A stretch of 49,314 nt of DNA from an uncultured Alphaproteobacteria bacterium. Its GTDB lineage: Bacteria; Pseudomonadota; Alphaproteobacteria; Rhodobacterales; Rhodobacteraceae. The notes beneath the pieces were generated by a model. That model saw only the letters and a program-made list of their open reading frames with translations, was not told the DNA's origin and did not search any database. Both the position numbers and the translations under genes were made by a program. This document shows, in pieces, positions 26,768-34,912 of this stretch. Position 1 is the stretch's first letter. Each line of letters opens with the position of its first letter. The stretch covers positions 1 through 49,314 of the forward strand of contig CACIIZ010000006.1 of the NCBI GenBank assembly GCA_902586855.1, in the 5' to 3' direction.

Positions 26768-28108
26768 ATGGTAGGAAGTATTTTGAATAAGGTTCCAACT
26801 AATATTACTAATCGCAGGATTGCTCAGATTGCCATCCCGATGATGTTATCCAATATTACGGTTCCACTACTTGGATTTGTTGATACCGCTGTTATAGGCC
26901 AGCTTGGCCAGGCTGAGCTCATTGCCGCTCTCGGTTTAGGATCGATATTAATTAGCACTCTGTATTGGCTGTGTGGGTTCCTCAGAACGGGAACCACCGG
27001 CCTTGCTGCCCAAGCAAAAGGTGCAGAAGATCTTACAGAGGTCTTTCACATTTTACTAAGAGGATTAGGACTCGGTTTTCTTCTAGGCTGCTTCATTCTA
27101 ATGATTTCCTTTCCAGTTTTTCGCGCTTTTTTCATTATTTCCCCTTCAGAAGAGGTAGTAGAAATAGCAGCTCTCTCTTATGTGCAAATCCGCATATGGT
27201 CGGCCCCATTCGCAATAGCTAACATAACAATTATTGGTTGGCTAATTGCCATGGAAAAAACTGTGAGGGTATTTTTTATCCAGTTATTCATAAATGCTCT
27301 TAACCTAATACTGAACTTCTTTTTTGTTTTATTTTTAGATTTCGGCGTGGATGGCGTAGCATACGCAACTTTAATATCTGAAATATCTGGCCTCTGTCTC
27401 TCCTTCATTTTGTGCTGGAGGGTTTTAAACGTACAGAAAAATTTTGTAATCCAGAAAATATTCAAATGGGATAAATGGGTAAAGTTGTTCTCTCTAAACC
27501 TCAATATTTTTCTTAGATCTCTACTTCTAGAAATGGCATTCTTAAGTTTTTTCTTCTGGGGGGCAAGTTTTGGAACGGTAGTTCTGGCGGCTAACCAGAT
27601 TCTAATACAGTTTTTGCATATTTTTGCTTATGCCTTAGATGGATTCGCATTTTCGGCAGAGGTTTTGGTAGGTATATCGTATGGTCGCAAGAATTTACGG
27701 GCCTTAAGGAAGTCATTCATACTTTGCACCAAATGGGCGGGACTTTCGGCTCTTTTCCTGTCTGTGGTTTTTTTCTTTTCTGGCTCATTTTTTGTACAAT
27801 TTATGACTACTTCAAAGGAGGTTGTAACAACCGCCGAAGATTATCTTTTGTGGATCACGTTAGCACCCGTTTTGAGTTTTTTAGCATATATATTGGATGG
27901 AGTTTTCTTTGGATGTACTCATACGTCAGAAATGCGTAAGGCGATGTTAATATCGACGTTATTTTATTTTTTTGCAGCTGTAATCTTGAGTGAAGCCTAT
28001 CAGAATCATGGTTTATGGTTTGCGTTAACTCTATTCTCTGTGATAAGGGCTCTGACGCTATTTTATTATTATCCAAATATTGAGCGATCAGTTTCTTTCA
28101 TGAGATAA
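26768..28108 (+). CDS. MATE family efflux transporter (DinF-like)
   Basis: The 446-residue inner-membrane protein has about 12 hydrophobic helices in two related halves. The start region RRIAQIAIPMMLSNITVPLL and the following GFVDTAVIGQLGQ are typical of the DinF branch of MATE exporters, which use sodium or proton gradients to expel organic cations and drugs. The substrate is not predictable. The ATG at 26768 lacks a ribosome site; a TTG at 26783 has AGGAAG just before it and is an alternative. The 3' end overlaps the convergent pyrD gene by 40 bases. Confidence 0.92.
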   Translation: MVGSILNKVPTNITNRRIAQIAIPMMLSNITVPLLGFVDTAVIGQLGQAELIAALGLGSILISTLYWLCGFLRTGTTGLAAQAKGAEDLTEVFHILLRGLGLGFLLGCFILMISFPVFRAFFIISPSEEVVEIAALSYVQIRIWSAPFAIANITIIGWLIAMEKTVRVFFIQLFINALNLILNFFFVLFLDFGVDGVAYATLISEISGLCLSFILCWRVLNVQKNFVIQKIFKWDKWVKLFSLNLNIFLRSLLLEMAFLSFFFWGASFGTVVLAANQILIQFLHIFAYALDGFAFSAEVLVGISYGRKNLRALRKSFILCTKWAGLSALFLSVVFFFSGSFFVQFMTTSKEVVTTAEDYLLWITLAPVLSFLAYILDGVFFGCTHTSEMRKAMLISTLFYFFAAVILSEAYQNHGLWFALTLFSVIRALTLFYYYPNIERSVSFMR

Positions 28109-29184
28109 TCATGGTTTTTAGATCCCACAGCTTCCGAAACATTTGTATAGCCTGCTTCCTCAATGAGGTGGCTAAGTTTAATCAATATGCTGTTTACTAA
28201 ATATGGTCCCTGATAGGTCAATGCAGTGTAAAGCTGAACCACACTAGCTCCTATACATATTTTCTTAAAAGCATCTTCCCCCGAGAAAATGCCACCTACT
28301 CCTATAAGAGGTATTTTCCCTCCCGAAAGATAATAGAGTTTGGCCAAAACCTGATTGGAAATTTCAAACAAAGGCTTACCCGATAATCCTCCTGACTCTT
28401 TTTGTAACGGACTTTTTAAGTTTGGTCTTTCCGTTGTTGTATTAGTAGCAACTATTCCAGATATTTCGTACATTTGACAGATCTCGATGATAGATTTTAA
28501 CTCTCTGTTGGTTAGATCAGGTGCAATTTTTAGAAGTATTGGTTTTTTGTAGAGTTTGACAACATAATTTTGCTTTATCTTTCTAACCAACTCAATAAGA
28601 TTTTTTCTGCTTTGCAACTTTCGCAAATCTTCAGTATTGGGGCTTGAAACATTGATGGTCAAGAAATCTACCAAATGGGCACTGCGCGACAAAACATCAA
28701 TAAAGTCGCAAATCTTGTCAGGACTATTCCTGTTAGCCCCAATATTTAAGCCTACAGTGCCAACGCCGTTGTAGATCTCTAACTTCTTGGTTATGTGAGC
28801 TATGCCAAGGTTATTAAAGCCTAATCTATTTATTATGCCTTCATCCTCTTTCAATCTAAAGAGACGAGGCTTTTTGTTGCCTTTTTGAGGATAGGGAGTG
28901 GCAGCCCCAATCTCAACGAAACCGAAACCAAGTGAAAAGAGTCCCGGTATTACTTCAGCATTTTTATCAAAGCCAGCTGCAAGCCCTATTGGGTTTTCTA
29001 ACTCAATATTGCAAAACTTTACCTTTAATCTCTCATGATTCGGGACATCTTTGGCTTTGGGATATTTTATTTTGAGAAATTTTATTGCCAGGGCGTGTGC
29101 CTGCTCAGGTTTAAGCATTTGAAGTCCTGTGAGAAGAAATTTAAAGACAAGTCTTTCTAGAACAAATTTCCAGTTGGTTTTCAT
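28069..29184 (-). CDS. pyrD: Dihydroorotate dehydrogenase (quinone), class 2
   Basis: PyrD oxidises dihydroorotate to orotate in pyrimidine synthesis, passing electrons to quinone at the inner membrane. The 371 residues start with a hydrophobic membrane-associated helix pair (about 10-30), the mark of class 2. FMN and substrate motifs are clear: NPIGLAAGFDKN, NVSSPNTEDL with the catalytic serine, and IGVGGIFSGEDA. The start overlaps the stop of the DUF952 gene by 4 bases. Its end lies inside the 3' end of the MATE gene on the other strand. Confidence 0.95.
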   Translation of the reverse strand: MKTNWKFVLERLVFKFLLTGLQMLKPEQAHALAIKFLKIKYPKAKDVPNHERLKVKFCNIELENPIGLAAGFDKNAEVIPGLFSLGFGFVEIGAATPYPQKGNKKPRLFRLKEDEGIINRLGFNNLGIAHITKKLEIYNGVGTVGLNIGANRNSPDKICDFIDVLSRSAHLVDFLTINVSSPNTEDLRKLQSRKNLIELVRKIKQNYVVKLYKKPILLKIAPDLTNRELKSIIEICQMYEISGIVATNTTTERPNLKSPLQKESGGLSGKPLFEISNQVLAKLYYLSGGKIPLIGVGGIFSGEDAFKKICIGASVVQLYTALTYQGPYLVNSILIKLSHLIEEAGYTNVSEAVGSKNHDYLMKETDRSIFG

Positions 29185-29483
29185 AAACTCAACCGGATTG
29201 TAAAAAGGGTTTGGGAATATTTTAAATTACCATAGTAGTGCGGGAAAATTTTCTGGCTTCTGGATAATTCCCACTCTAATTTGTGTTTCAATTCATTTTC
29301 TAGGAATGCCAAGACGTATACTATTGTATGGCAAGAAAAGTGACTTTTTATAGTATCATGCAACTGATCACGTGTCGAAAGATGTATGAAACCATCTCGT
29401 AAATCAGGACTTGATCCTCTTGTCTCACCATTAGCGGTGAACCAATCTAGATCTTGTTTTGCAAGTACTTTATAAACCAACAT
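29181..29483 (-). CDS. DUF952 domain protein
   Basis: The 100-residue protein covers the whole DUF952 family domain: YKVLAKQDLDWF at the start, DLRDGFIHLSTRDQLHDTI in the middle and WELSRSQKIFPHYYG toward the end. Biochemical function is unknown. It overlaps pyrD by 4 bases and the pair is commonly found together in alphaproteobacteria, as I recall, so a shared transcript is likely. Confidence 0.85.
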   Translation of the reverse strand: MLVYKVLAKQDLDWFTANGETRGSSPDLRDGFIHLSTRDQLHDTIKSHFSCHTIVYVLAFLENELKHKLEWELSRSQKIFPHYYGNLKYSQTLFTIRLSL

Positions 29484-29679
29484 TTAAATGCTTTCATCAC
29501 TTAAACTAATACGGGCTCTGACTGGGTAGATCAACCAGATACATTAATCCAGATCATATAATAAAGTCTACGGATTGTGCTAATTATATTTCTCTGTTAG
29601 TCTAATACCATTGAATGATGAGTATGAATGCTTCGACCATTGAGAAGATCAGGAATGCTAAAGTATGATTTCGCCGAAG

Positions 29680-29697
29680 CCGGCTCGGAGTTGCCGG
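29680..29697 (+). other. Small hairpin in the cold-shock gene leader
   Basis: CCGGC (29680-29684) pairs with GCCGG (29693-29697) around an 8-base loop, ending 24 bases before the cold-shock ATG. Cold-shock mRNAs often have long structured leaders that change fold with temperature. Here only this one GC-rich stem is evident in an AT-rich leader. Confidence 0.3.
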
Positions 29698-29721
29698 TGA
29701 TTGTAAAGAAGGACAATAGAA

Positions 29722-29928
29722 ATGGCCAAAGGTATAGTGAAGTGGTTTAATGTGAGTAAAGGTTTCGGGTTCATCCAACCAGAGGGAGGGGGTAAAGATG
29801 TCTTTGTTCATGTTACAGCTGTAAGGGAGGCAGGTTTAGAGACTCTTGAAGAAAATCAGTCAGTTGAATTTGAAATGGTTGACGGTCGTGATGGCAGACA
29901 GTGCGCTGGAGATATCAAAATCTCTTAA
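29722..29928 (+). CDS. cspA: Cold shock domain protein (CspA family)
   Basis: The 68-residue protein is a single cold shock domain: the nucleic-acid binding motifs KGFGFIQ (RNP1) and VFVHVTAV (RNP2) are both intact, after the usual start AKGIVKWFN. Such proteins bind single-stranded RNA and DNA and act as RNA chaperones. A clear AGAAGGA ribosome site precedes the ATG. It is a single-gene unit, divergent from the DUF952-pyrD pair. The specific paralogue name cannot be assigned. Confidence 0.95.
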   Translation: MAKGIVKWFNVSKGFGFIQPEGGGKDVFVHVTAVREAGLETLEENQSVEFEMVDGRDGRQCAGDIKIS

Positions 29929-29967
29929 AATCAGTCATTCAGTTCTTTTTAAATTGAGAATAATATT

Positions 29968-30507
29968 TTAATCATTCGGTATGGCAAGTTGGCGATAAAT
30001 AGTAGGATCCCAATTGCAGGCAAAGCCGTCCCCATCAGGATCTAGATTTTTGATGTCTATTTTAGGGCCTCCAGAGCCCAAAAAGAACCTTTGAGCATTA
30101 TCTTCTGTATTAAATATTGCGCATTCAGACTGATGGTCAAAAACATGAAATGGAGATCTTGAGTAAATTCTTTCACCTTTTTTGTTAAATGTCTTACGCG
30201 CAAAAGTGGCTACATTCACTGGTTGGTTTAGATGATTGGATCGTTCAGTTTCAACGATTACTCTTTTCTCTCTTGCTGCTGCTAGCTCTTCAGCTGCTTT
30301 AGTTTTATCTTTAATTTGTTGCTCTAGTGTATCCAGAGAAAGGTCTAAAACTCCATTTTCATTAGATAAACCAGTATCATTTTTTTTACCGTTTAATAAG
30401 GGTTCATCTGTACTATTTGCGTTACCATCTTGCTCATAAGTTTGACAAGCTATTAGTAAAGTCACTAGATAGATAGAAATCAGCTGCGCTAACACTTTGA
30501 GGAGCAT
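29968..30507 (-). CDS. Excalibur-domain lipoprotein
   Basis: With the ATG at 30507 the protein has 179 residues. Residues 1-21 are a lipoprotein signal ending in the lipobox LIAC (C21). Gln follows the cysteine, so transfer to the outer membrane is expected. A low-complexity and helical middle (about 22-95) leads to a C-terminal excalibur-like domain: CAIFNTEDNAQRFFLGSGGP then NLDPDGDGFACNWDP, whose DxDxDG resembles a calcium loop and whose two cysteines could pair. A longer start at 30522 exists, but the ATG chosen here overlaps the gatA stop as TAATG, which implies coupled translation. The cellular role is unknown. Confidence 0.8.
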   Translation of the reverse strand: MLLKVLAQLISIYLVTLLIACQTYEQDGNANSTDEPLLNGKKNDTGLSNENGVLDLSLDTLEQQIKDKTKAAEELAAAREKRVIVETERSNHLNQPVNVATFARKTFNKKGERIYSRSPFHVFDHQSECAIFNTEDNAQRFFLGSGGPKIDIKNLDPDGDGFACNWDPTIYRQLAIPND

Positions 30508-32000
30508 TAAATTGCCCACCAATTAGTTGGCAATTCTTTAAAATTACTTTCCTTTTCTAAGCGAAAGGCTATGTCCAAAATTTCAGCTTCTCCCCAGGCA
30601 GGTCCTATAAGTTGGAGCCCCAAGGGTAATCCCTTATCCGTGGTTCCTGTTGGAATACTGATAGCGGGAAGACCAGCCAAGTTAACTGGGACCGTGAATA
30701 TGTCATTTAGATACATTTCAACTGGGCTTTTATTGCTTTTCGAACTTAGGGGAAAAGCTGGGGACGGAGTTGTGGGAGTAAGAATAGCATTTATACCCTG
30801 AGAAAAAACGTTCTCAAAGTCTTTTCTAATAAGATTTCTTACTTTTAAAGCTTTTTGATAATATGCCTCATAAAAACCAGCAGATAAAACATATGTGCCA
30901 ACCATGATTCTTCTCTTAACTTCATCGCCAAAGCCTTCAGATCGTGTTCGCTTATATAGTTCATTAATTCCTTCTCCTGCCCTAAGTTTGCCTCTGTAAC
31001 CATATTTTACTCCATCGTATCGAGCCAAATTTGATGAAGCTTCAGCCGGTGCTAGAACATAATAAGTAGGCAGAGAATATTTTGTGTGAGGGAGTGAAAT
31101 TTCTACAATCTTTGCTCCTGAATCTTTTAGCTGTCTAATACCAGTTTCCCATAATTTGATGATTTCTGGTGGAGTATCATCAATCCTGTATTCTGCTGGA
31201 ATGCCAATTTTTTTCCCGCGTATATCTCCAATCAGCGCTGATTCAAAATTTGGCACTTTCTGAACGGCACTTGTACTATCTTTACTATCGTGGCCTGAGA
31301 TGATTTCTAGTAGAATTGCTGAGTCTCGCACAGTTTTTGTTATAGGGCCAGCCTGATCCAAAGATGAAGCAAACGCTATTATTCCCCATCTAGAGCACCT
31401 CCCGTAGGTTGGTTTTATACCAACTACACCATTAAATGCTGCTGGTTGCCTTATAGAACCACCTGTGTCAGTTCCTAATGCACCCAAACAAAGATTTGCT
31501 GCTACAGCGGCAGCTGATCCACCAGATGATCCACCTGGTGATAAAGGTAACTCTGTGTCTGAACCTTGCCAAGGATTGATCGCCGGACCATAAACTGAAG
31601 TTTCGTTAGAAGATCCCATTGCAAATTCATCCATGTTAAGCTTGCCTAGCAAAATAGCATTCTCTTTCCATAGCTTAGCCGTTACAGTACTTTCATAGGG
31701 AGGTACAAACCCTTCCAGAATTTTGGAGGCAGCTTGTGTTGGTAACGATTTGGTGCAAAAAATATCCTTAACTGCAAGAGGAATACCACAAAGTTTTCCT
31801 TTTTCTGACGATCTCATTAGTTTGTCACAAAACCGAGCCTGATTCAGAGCAATTTCAGCCGTGATAAGGCAGAAGGCATTTAGCTTTTGGCTAGATTCTA
31901 TTCTCTCTATATATCTTTCAGTGAGCTTCACAGCGGACAAATCACCTTTGAGAAGAAGATCTCTTGCCTTGGATATTGTTAGGGTTTCAAAGTCAGACAT
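30507..32000 (-). CDS. gatA: Glutamyl-tRNA(Gln)/aspartyl-tRNA(Asn) amidotransferase subunit A
   Basis: GatA is the glutaminase subunit that frees ammonia to convert Glu-tRNA-Gln (and sometimes Asp-tRNA-Asn) to the correct product. The 497 residues contain the amidase Ser-Ser-Lys triad region: lysine in AVKDIFC, then SPGGSSGGSAAAVAA and TDTGGSIRQPA. It begins immediately after gatC. gatB, often next in line, is not here; a lipoprotein gene overlaps its stop instead. Confidence 0.96.
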   Translation of the reverse strand: MSDFETLTISKARDLLLKGDLSAVKLTERYIERIESSQKLNAFCLITAEIALNQARFCDKLMRSSEKGKLCGIPLAVKDIFCTKSLPTQAASKILEGFVPPYESTVTAKLWKENAILLGKLNMDEFAMGSSNETSVYGPAINPWQGSDTELPLSPGGSSGGSAAAVAANLCLGALGTDTGGSIRQPAAFNGVVGIKPTYGRCSRWGIIAFASSLDQAGPITKTVRDSAILLEIISGHDSKDSTSAVQKVPNFESALIGDIRGKKIGIPAEYRIDDTPPEIIKLWETGIRQLKDSGAKIVEISLPHTKYSLPTYYVLAPAEASSNLARYDGVKYGYRGKLRAGEGINELYKRTRSEGFGDEVKRRIMVGTYVLSAGFYEAYYQKALKVRNLIRKDFENVFSQGINAILTPTTPSPAFPLSSKSNKSPVEMYLNDIFTVPVNLAGLPAISIPTGTTDKGLPLGLQLIGPAWGEAEILDIAFRLEKESNFKELPTNWWAI

Positions 32001-32291
32001 TCACTCAATAACTTTCTTCACGGTGAAAAACCCCTCTTTATGCTCAGGCGCATTTTTTAAGATTAAGTCTATACAATCTCCGTCCCTTGCAATATCTTCA
32101 GGGCGGTTCTCATGCCCCATCACAGGGTAGGTGTCTAAGTCTGGAACTTCGGAGGTATCCACCTCTTCGAGTTGGTTCATTAGGTCAACAATTTCGCTAA
32201 GCTGTTTAGAGAACATTGTTACATCTTTTTTTGAAAGCTCTATTTTTGCAAGATCGCCTATTCTACTTACTAGGTCACTATCGATGGACAT
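32001..32291 (-). CDS. gatC: Amidotransferase subunit C (GatC)
   Basis: GatC is the small scaffold that holds GatA and GatB together. The 96-residue protein shows the family pattern: an N-terminal helix VSRIGDLAKIELS, a second helix KQLSEIVDLMNQLEEVDT, and a C-terminal part ending KEGFFTVKKVIE that wraps GatA. Its last base is directly followed by the gatA start, so the two are coupled. Confidence 0.93.
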   Translation of the reverse strand: MSIDSDLVSRIGDLAKIELSKKDVTMFSKQLSEIVDLMNQLEEVDTSEVPDLDTYPVMGHENRPEDIARDGDCIDLILKNAPEHKEGFFTVKKVIE

Positions 32292-32453
32292 AATATTGTT
32301 TCCTTAAATGATCTTTCCCGTTAGAGCTTTAGCCGTGTATTTTCTATCATGCAAGTATTTAAATAGTTCATTTAGCTATCTGCACAAGTAAACTTGACGA
32401 CTTCAACAAGGAAGATCCTAATCGTTGTGTTTTGCCAAAAATAGCAACTGGGC

Positions 32454-32906
32454 TCATCTCCTTTCGTTAAAGAATTTTTTTATTAAGTCTGATGAATCAT
32501 ATTCGTGTATGTTCGGATAAACCTCAAGAGATGATCCTTGTATTTTCCCCCCATTCTCAATATTGTATGGATCAAATTGTGCATTTGAAGTATCTGGAGC
32601 GCCGTAGTATAGCCTTTCAAGTCTGGCGTTAATTATTGCTTGTAAACACATTTTACAGGGTTGCAATGTAACATAGATATGATGTCCTACCAATCTTTCA
32701 GATTTTAATTTAGTGCAAGCTTCTCGAATTGCTAAAATTTCTGCATGTGCAGTTGGATCTTTCAGTTCTCGAATCCTATTTCCTGACTTTGCGACTGTCT
32801 CACCATGCTCATTGACAATCACGGCTCCTACTGGTACTTCCTCCCGCCTAGCTGCAATCATAGCTTCGGCAAGCGCTAATTCCATATATGATTTAAATTT
32901 CGACAT
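32454..32906 (-). CDS. tadA: tRNA-specific adenosine deaminase
   Basis: TadA converts A34 to inosine in tRNA-Arg(ACG). The 150-residue deaminase has the zinc and catalytic motif TAHAEILAIREAC (HAE) and the second zinc site TLQPCKMCLQAI (PCxxC). Length is normal. It is transcribed away from the pseudouridine synthase gene, with only 43 bases between their starts, so divergent promoters must be compact. This tadA-rluB arrangement is common in alphaproteobacteria. Confidence 0.94.
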   Translation of the reverse strand: MSKFKSYMELALAEAMIAARREEVPVGAVIVNEHGETVAKSGNRIRELKDPTAHAEILAIREACTKLKSERLVGHHIYVTLQPCKMCLQAIINARLERLYYGAPDTSNAQFDPYNIENGGKIQGSSLEVYPNIHEYDSSDLIKKFFNERR

Positions 32907-32949
32907 TGAGTTTAGAATTAAAAGTCTTTAAAAAGTTTTCGTTTTTGAA

Positions 32950-33675
32950 ATGTCATCTGAAGAAGATCAAAATCAAAGGTTATCTAAGTTTTTAGCTTAT
33001 GCAGGAATAGCATCTAGAAGAAATTCTGAGAAGCTAATTTTAAAAGGTAGAGTATCTGTTAATGGATCGATTGTAATTGATCCTGGTACCAAGGTTTCAA
33101 CAGAAGATGATATTTTTTGTGATGGACGTGCCGTAAGTCATGAATTGGAGAAGCCAAGAATATGGCTTTATCATAAACCGGTAGGTGAAATTTGTTCAGA
33201 TTTTGATCCCTTTGGTAAAAGAACAGTTTTTGAATCATTCCCCAACACATTAGGCAGAGTATGTCTTGTTGGAAGGTTGGACTATAATTCTGAGGGGTTA
33301 TTACTTTTGACAAATAAGGGTTTTATAAAGCGTTATCTTGAGTTGCCAAGTAATAAAATAGTCAGAACTTATGAGGTGAAGGTTTGGGGTAAAGTTGGAG
33401 ATTCAAATTTAGAGCCGATTAGGTCTGGTATCACTGTAGGTGGCGTAAACTATGCTCCGATGATTATTGATTATATTTTTAAAGGAAAAGGAAATAAATG
33501 GCTTAAAATTAGTATCACTGAAGGTAAGAATAGGGAGATTAGAAAAGTTTTGGGGAAAATAGGTTTAAAGGTAAGTAAACTAAAGCGAGTAAGTTATGGA
33601 AATTTTAGGTTAGGAAAACTAAAGCCGGGTCATGTGAAAGAAGTAGGAGTAGCAGAGGATTTGAGAGATGTTTAA
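32950..33675 (+). CDS. rluB: rRNA large-subunit pseudouridine synthase (RluB/RsuA family)
   Basis: The enzyme isomerises a uridine in rRNA. An N-terminal S4 RNA-binding domain (about 8-55, RLSKFLAYAGIASRRNSEK) is followed by the RsuA-type catalytic domain with the aspartate in GRLDYNSEGLLLLTNKG and the late motif KNREIRKVLGKIGLKVSKL. The 241 residues fit RluB rather than the longer RluF; RsuA cannot be fully excluded. There is no clear ribosome site in front of the ATG. The rnpB promoter begins only a few bases after its stop codon. Confidence 0.9.
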   Translation: MSSEEDQNQRLSKFLAYAGIASRRNSEKLILKGRVSVNGSIVIDPGTKVSTEDDIFCDGRAVSHELEKPRIWLYHKPVGEICSDFDPFGKRTVFESFPNTLGRVCLVGRLDYNSEGLLLLTNKGFIKRYLELPSNKIVRTYEVKVWGKVGDSNLEPIRSGITVGGVNYAPMIIDYIFKGKGNKWLKISITEGKNREIRKVLGKIGLKVSKLKRVSYGNFRLGKLKPGHVKEVGVAEDLRDV

Positions 33676-33682
33676 AAAACCA

Positions 33683-33711
33683 TTGACTGACCTATTTAAG
33701 AATTATTAAAT
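33683..33711 (+). promoter_or_regulatory. Sigma70 promoter of rnpB
   Basis: TTGACT (33683-33688) and TTAAAT (33706-33711) are spaced by exactly 17 bases. The first predicted bases of RNase P RNA lie 4-7 bases after the -10 box, the right distance for a start site. It sits directly after the rluB stop. Confidence 0.65.
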
Positions 33712-33714
33712 TAG

Positions 33715-34076
33715 GGTGTGGAAAGCTGAATGATCGCATCTTTATGATGAGGAAAGTCCGGACTCCAAGGAGAAGTGGTGCCGGGTAACACCCGGCCAGG
33801 GTAACCTGAGGGAAAGCGCAACAGAAAAGATACCGCTTAAATTTGAGCAAGGGTGAAATGGTAAGGTAAGAGCTTACCGCTTGCTTGGTAACAAGCAAGG
33901 CATTGCAAGCCCCACCAGGAGAAAGGCCAAATAGGAACCGTTTTGAACTCAATTGTTCTATATCTCCTAAGTTTCGGTTTGGGTAGGCCGTTAGATCCGT
34001 TCGGAGACGATTGGACTAGATGAATGATCATTGGGTCACAGTGCTCACAAAATCCGGCTTATAGGCTTTCCACACC
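33715..34076 (+). ncRNA. rnpB: RNase P RNA (type A)
   Basis: This is the catalytic RNA that matures tRNA 5' ends. The terminal helix P1 is formed by GGTGTGGAAAGC at 33715 and GCTTTCCACACC ending at 34076. The near-universal segment GAGGAAAGTCCGGACTCC begins at 33749, and ACAGAAA with TACCGC follows around 33821-33836. About 360 bases is a normal length. It has its own sigma70 promoter. Location directly upstream of mraZ is characteristic of alphaproteobacteria. Confidence 0.95.
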
Positions 34077-34277
34077 TTTCTAAAATGGATTTCAAGAAAT
34101 CATGTGGCTGTTGTCGACTATCTGTAGTTACAAAATTTATGTATACCACAATATATAGTGATCAAAAAAAAAAGGAAAAAGTGTGATAAAAAACCATTGA
34201 TTTCCATAAAATCCCATGCTAGGTTATTTATGTTGAGGATTAGATTTCATACAGGCATCTCCCTCCAATCTGGTAGT

Positions 34278-34307
34278 TTGGTAAAAAAAAAATAAAAAAG
34301 CTAAACT
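34278..34307 (+). promoter_or_regulatory. Candidate promoter of mraZ and the dcw cluster
   Basis: TTGGTA (34278-34283) and TAAACT (34302-34307) are 18 bases apart across an A-rich spacer. A start near 34313-34316 would place the 13-bp hairpin at the very 5' end of the transcript. The boxes are imperfect and were picked by eye. Confidence 0.35.
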
Positions 34308-34320
34308 ATAGATGAAAAAG

Positions 34321-34354
34321 GCAACGGTTACCGAAATCCTGCGGTAACCGTTGC
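34321..34354 (+). repeat. Perfect 13-bp inverted repeat upstream of mraZ
   Basis: GCAACGGTTACCG (34321-34333) and CGGTAACCGTTGC (34342-34354) pair without a mismatch around loop AAATCCTG. It is by far the most GC-rich structure in this leader. On the plus strand only three T follow, so it is a poor terminator there; on the minus strand a CTTTTTC follows, but no minus-strand gene leads into it. A protein-binding palindrome or a 5' stabilising RNA stem are both possible. Confidence 0.7.
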
Positions 34355-34402
34355 TTTGACTGTGAGGGCACCTTTAAAGTCAAGAGAGTAAGGTAAGAAG
34401 GC

Positions 34403-34912
34403 ATGAGACGTTTTAGGGGTGAAGCTGAAAATAAAGTTGATGCAAAGGGGCGAGTTTCTATCCCAGCACCTTTTAGGCGAGTACTGGAAGAGGGAGATCC
34501 TGATTGGTCAGTTGGAGTGAGTCCCAATTTCGTGATTGTATACGGTAGAAGAAATAGCAAGTGCTTGGAGGGGTATTCTCTGAGATCAATTAACGATGTA
34601 GATAATTTAGTTTCCAGGTTACCTAGATATTCCAAGGAAAGGGAAATATTAGAGCGCCTTTTGAATTCCCAATCAATTTATGCTCAAGTTGATGAAAATG
34701 GTAGAATAGTGTTACCTCCCAAACTGAGAGAGAAAGTGGAAATAAATTCAAAAGCCATGTTTGTTGGTATGGGAGATAAATTCCAAATTTGGGAGCCAAA
34801 CAGTTACCAAGAAGATATGTTGCTGATGGATCAAAAACTATCAGAAAATAATTTTGAGGAAGAAATTTATTCTCTGTTAGATTACAAAGATAATGATCCT
34901 AAGAAACTATGA
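34403..34912 (+). CDS. mraZ: Transcriptional regulator MraZ
   Basis: MraZ is an AbrB/SpoVT-fold DNA-binding protein that represses its own dcw operon in the species studied. The 169 residues contain two AbrB-like repeats: NKVDAKGRVSIPAPFRRVL (about 11-29) and AQVDENGRIVLPPKLREKV (about 94-112). The C-terminal tail is acidic. It is the first gene of the cell-wall cluster; its end overlaps rsmH by 4 bases. Confidence 0.94.
   Translation: MRRFRGEAENKVDAKGRVSIPAPFRRVLEEGDPDWSVGVSPNFVIVYGRRNSKCLEGYSLRSINDVDNLVSRLPRYSKEREILERLLNSQSIYAQVDENGRIVLPPKLREKVEINSKAMFVGMGDKFQIWEPNSYQEDMLLMDQKLSENNFEEEIYSLLDYKDNDPKKL

Larger units (their letters stand above)
34077..34402. other. 326-base leader region of the dcw cluster
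   Basis: No gene is seen between rnpB and mraZ. The left part is AT-rich with several A tracts. The right part holds a candidate promoter (34278-34307), a perfect 13-bp hairpin (34321-34354) and about 48 further bases to the mraZ ATG with no strong ribosome site beyond the purine-rich AAGAGAGTAAGGTAAGAAGG. Repeats of a G-rich box near the start, as used by MraZ for autoregulation, were not recognised with confidence. Confidence 0.5.

Noticed and set aside
33837-34031. Open frames on the minus strand across the RNase P RNA gene
   Set aside because: The region folds as RNase P RNA with all conserved segments, and the frames show no protein-like features.
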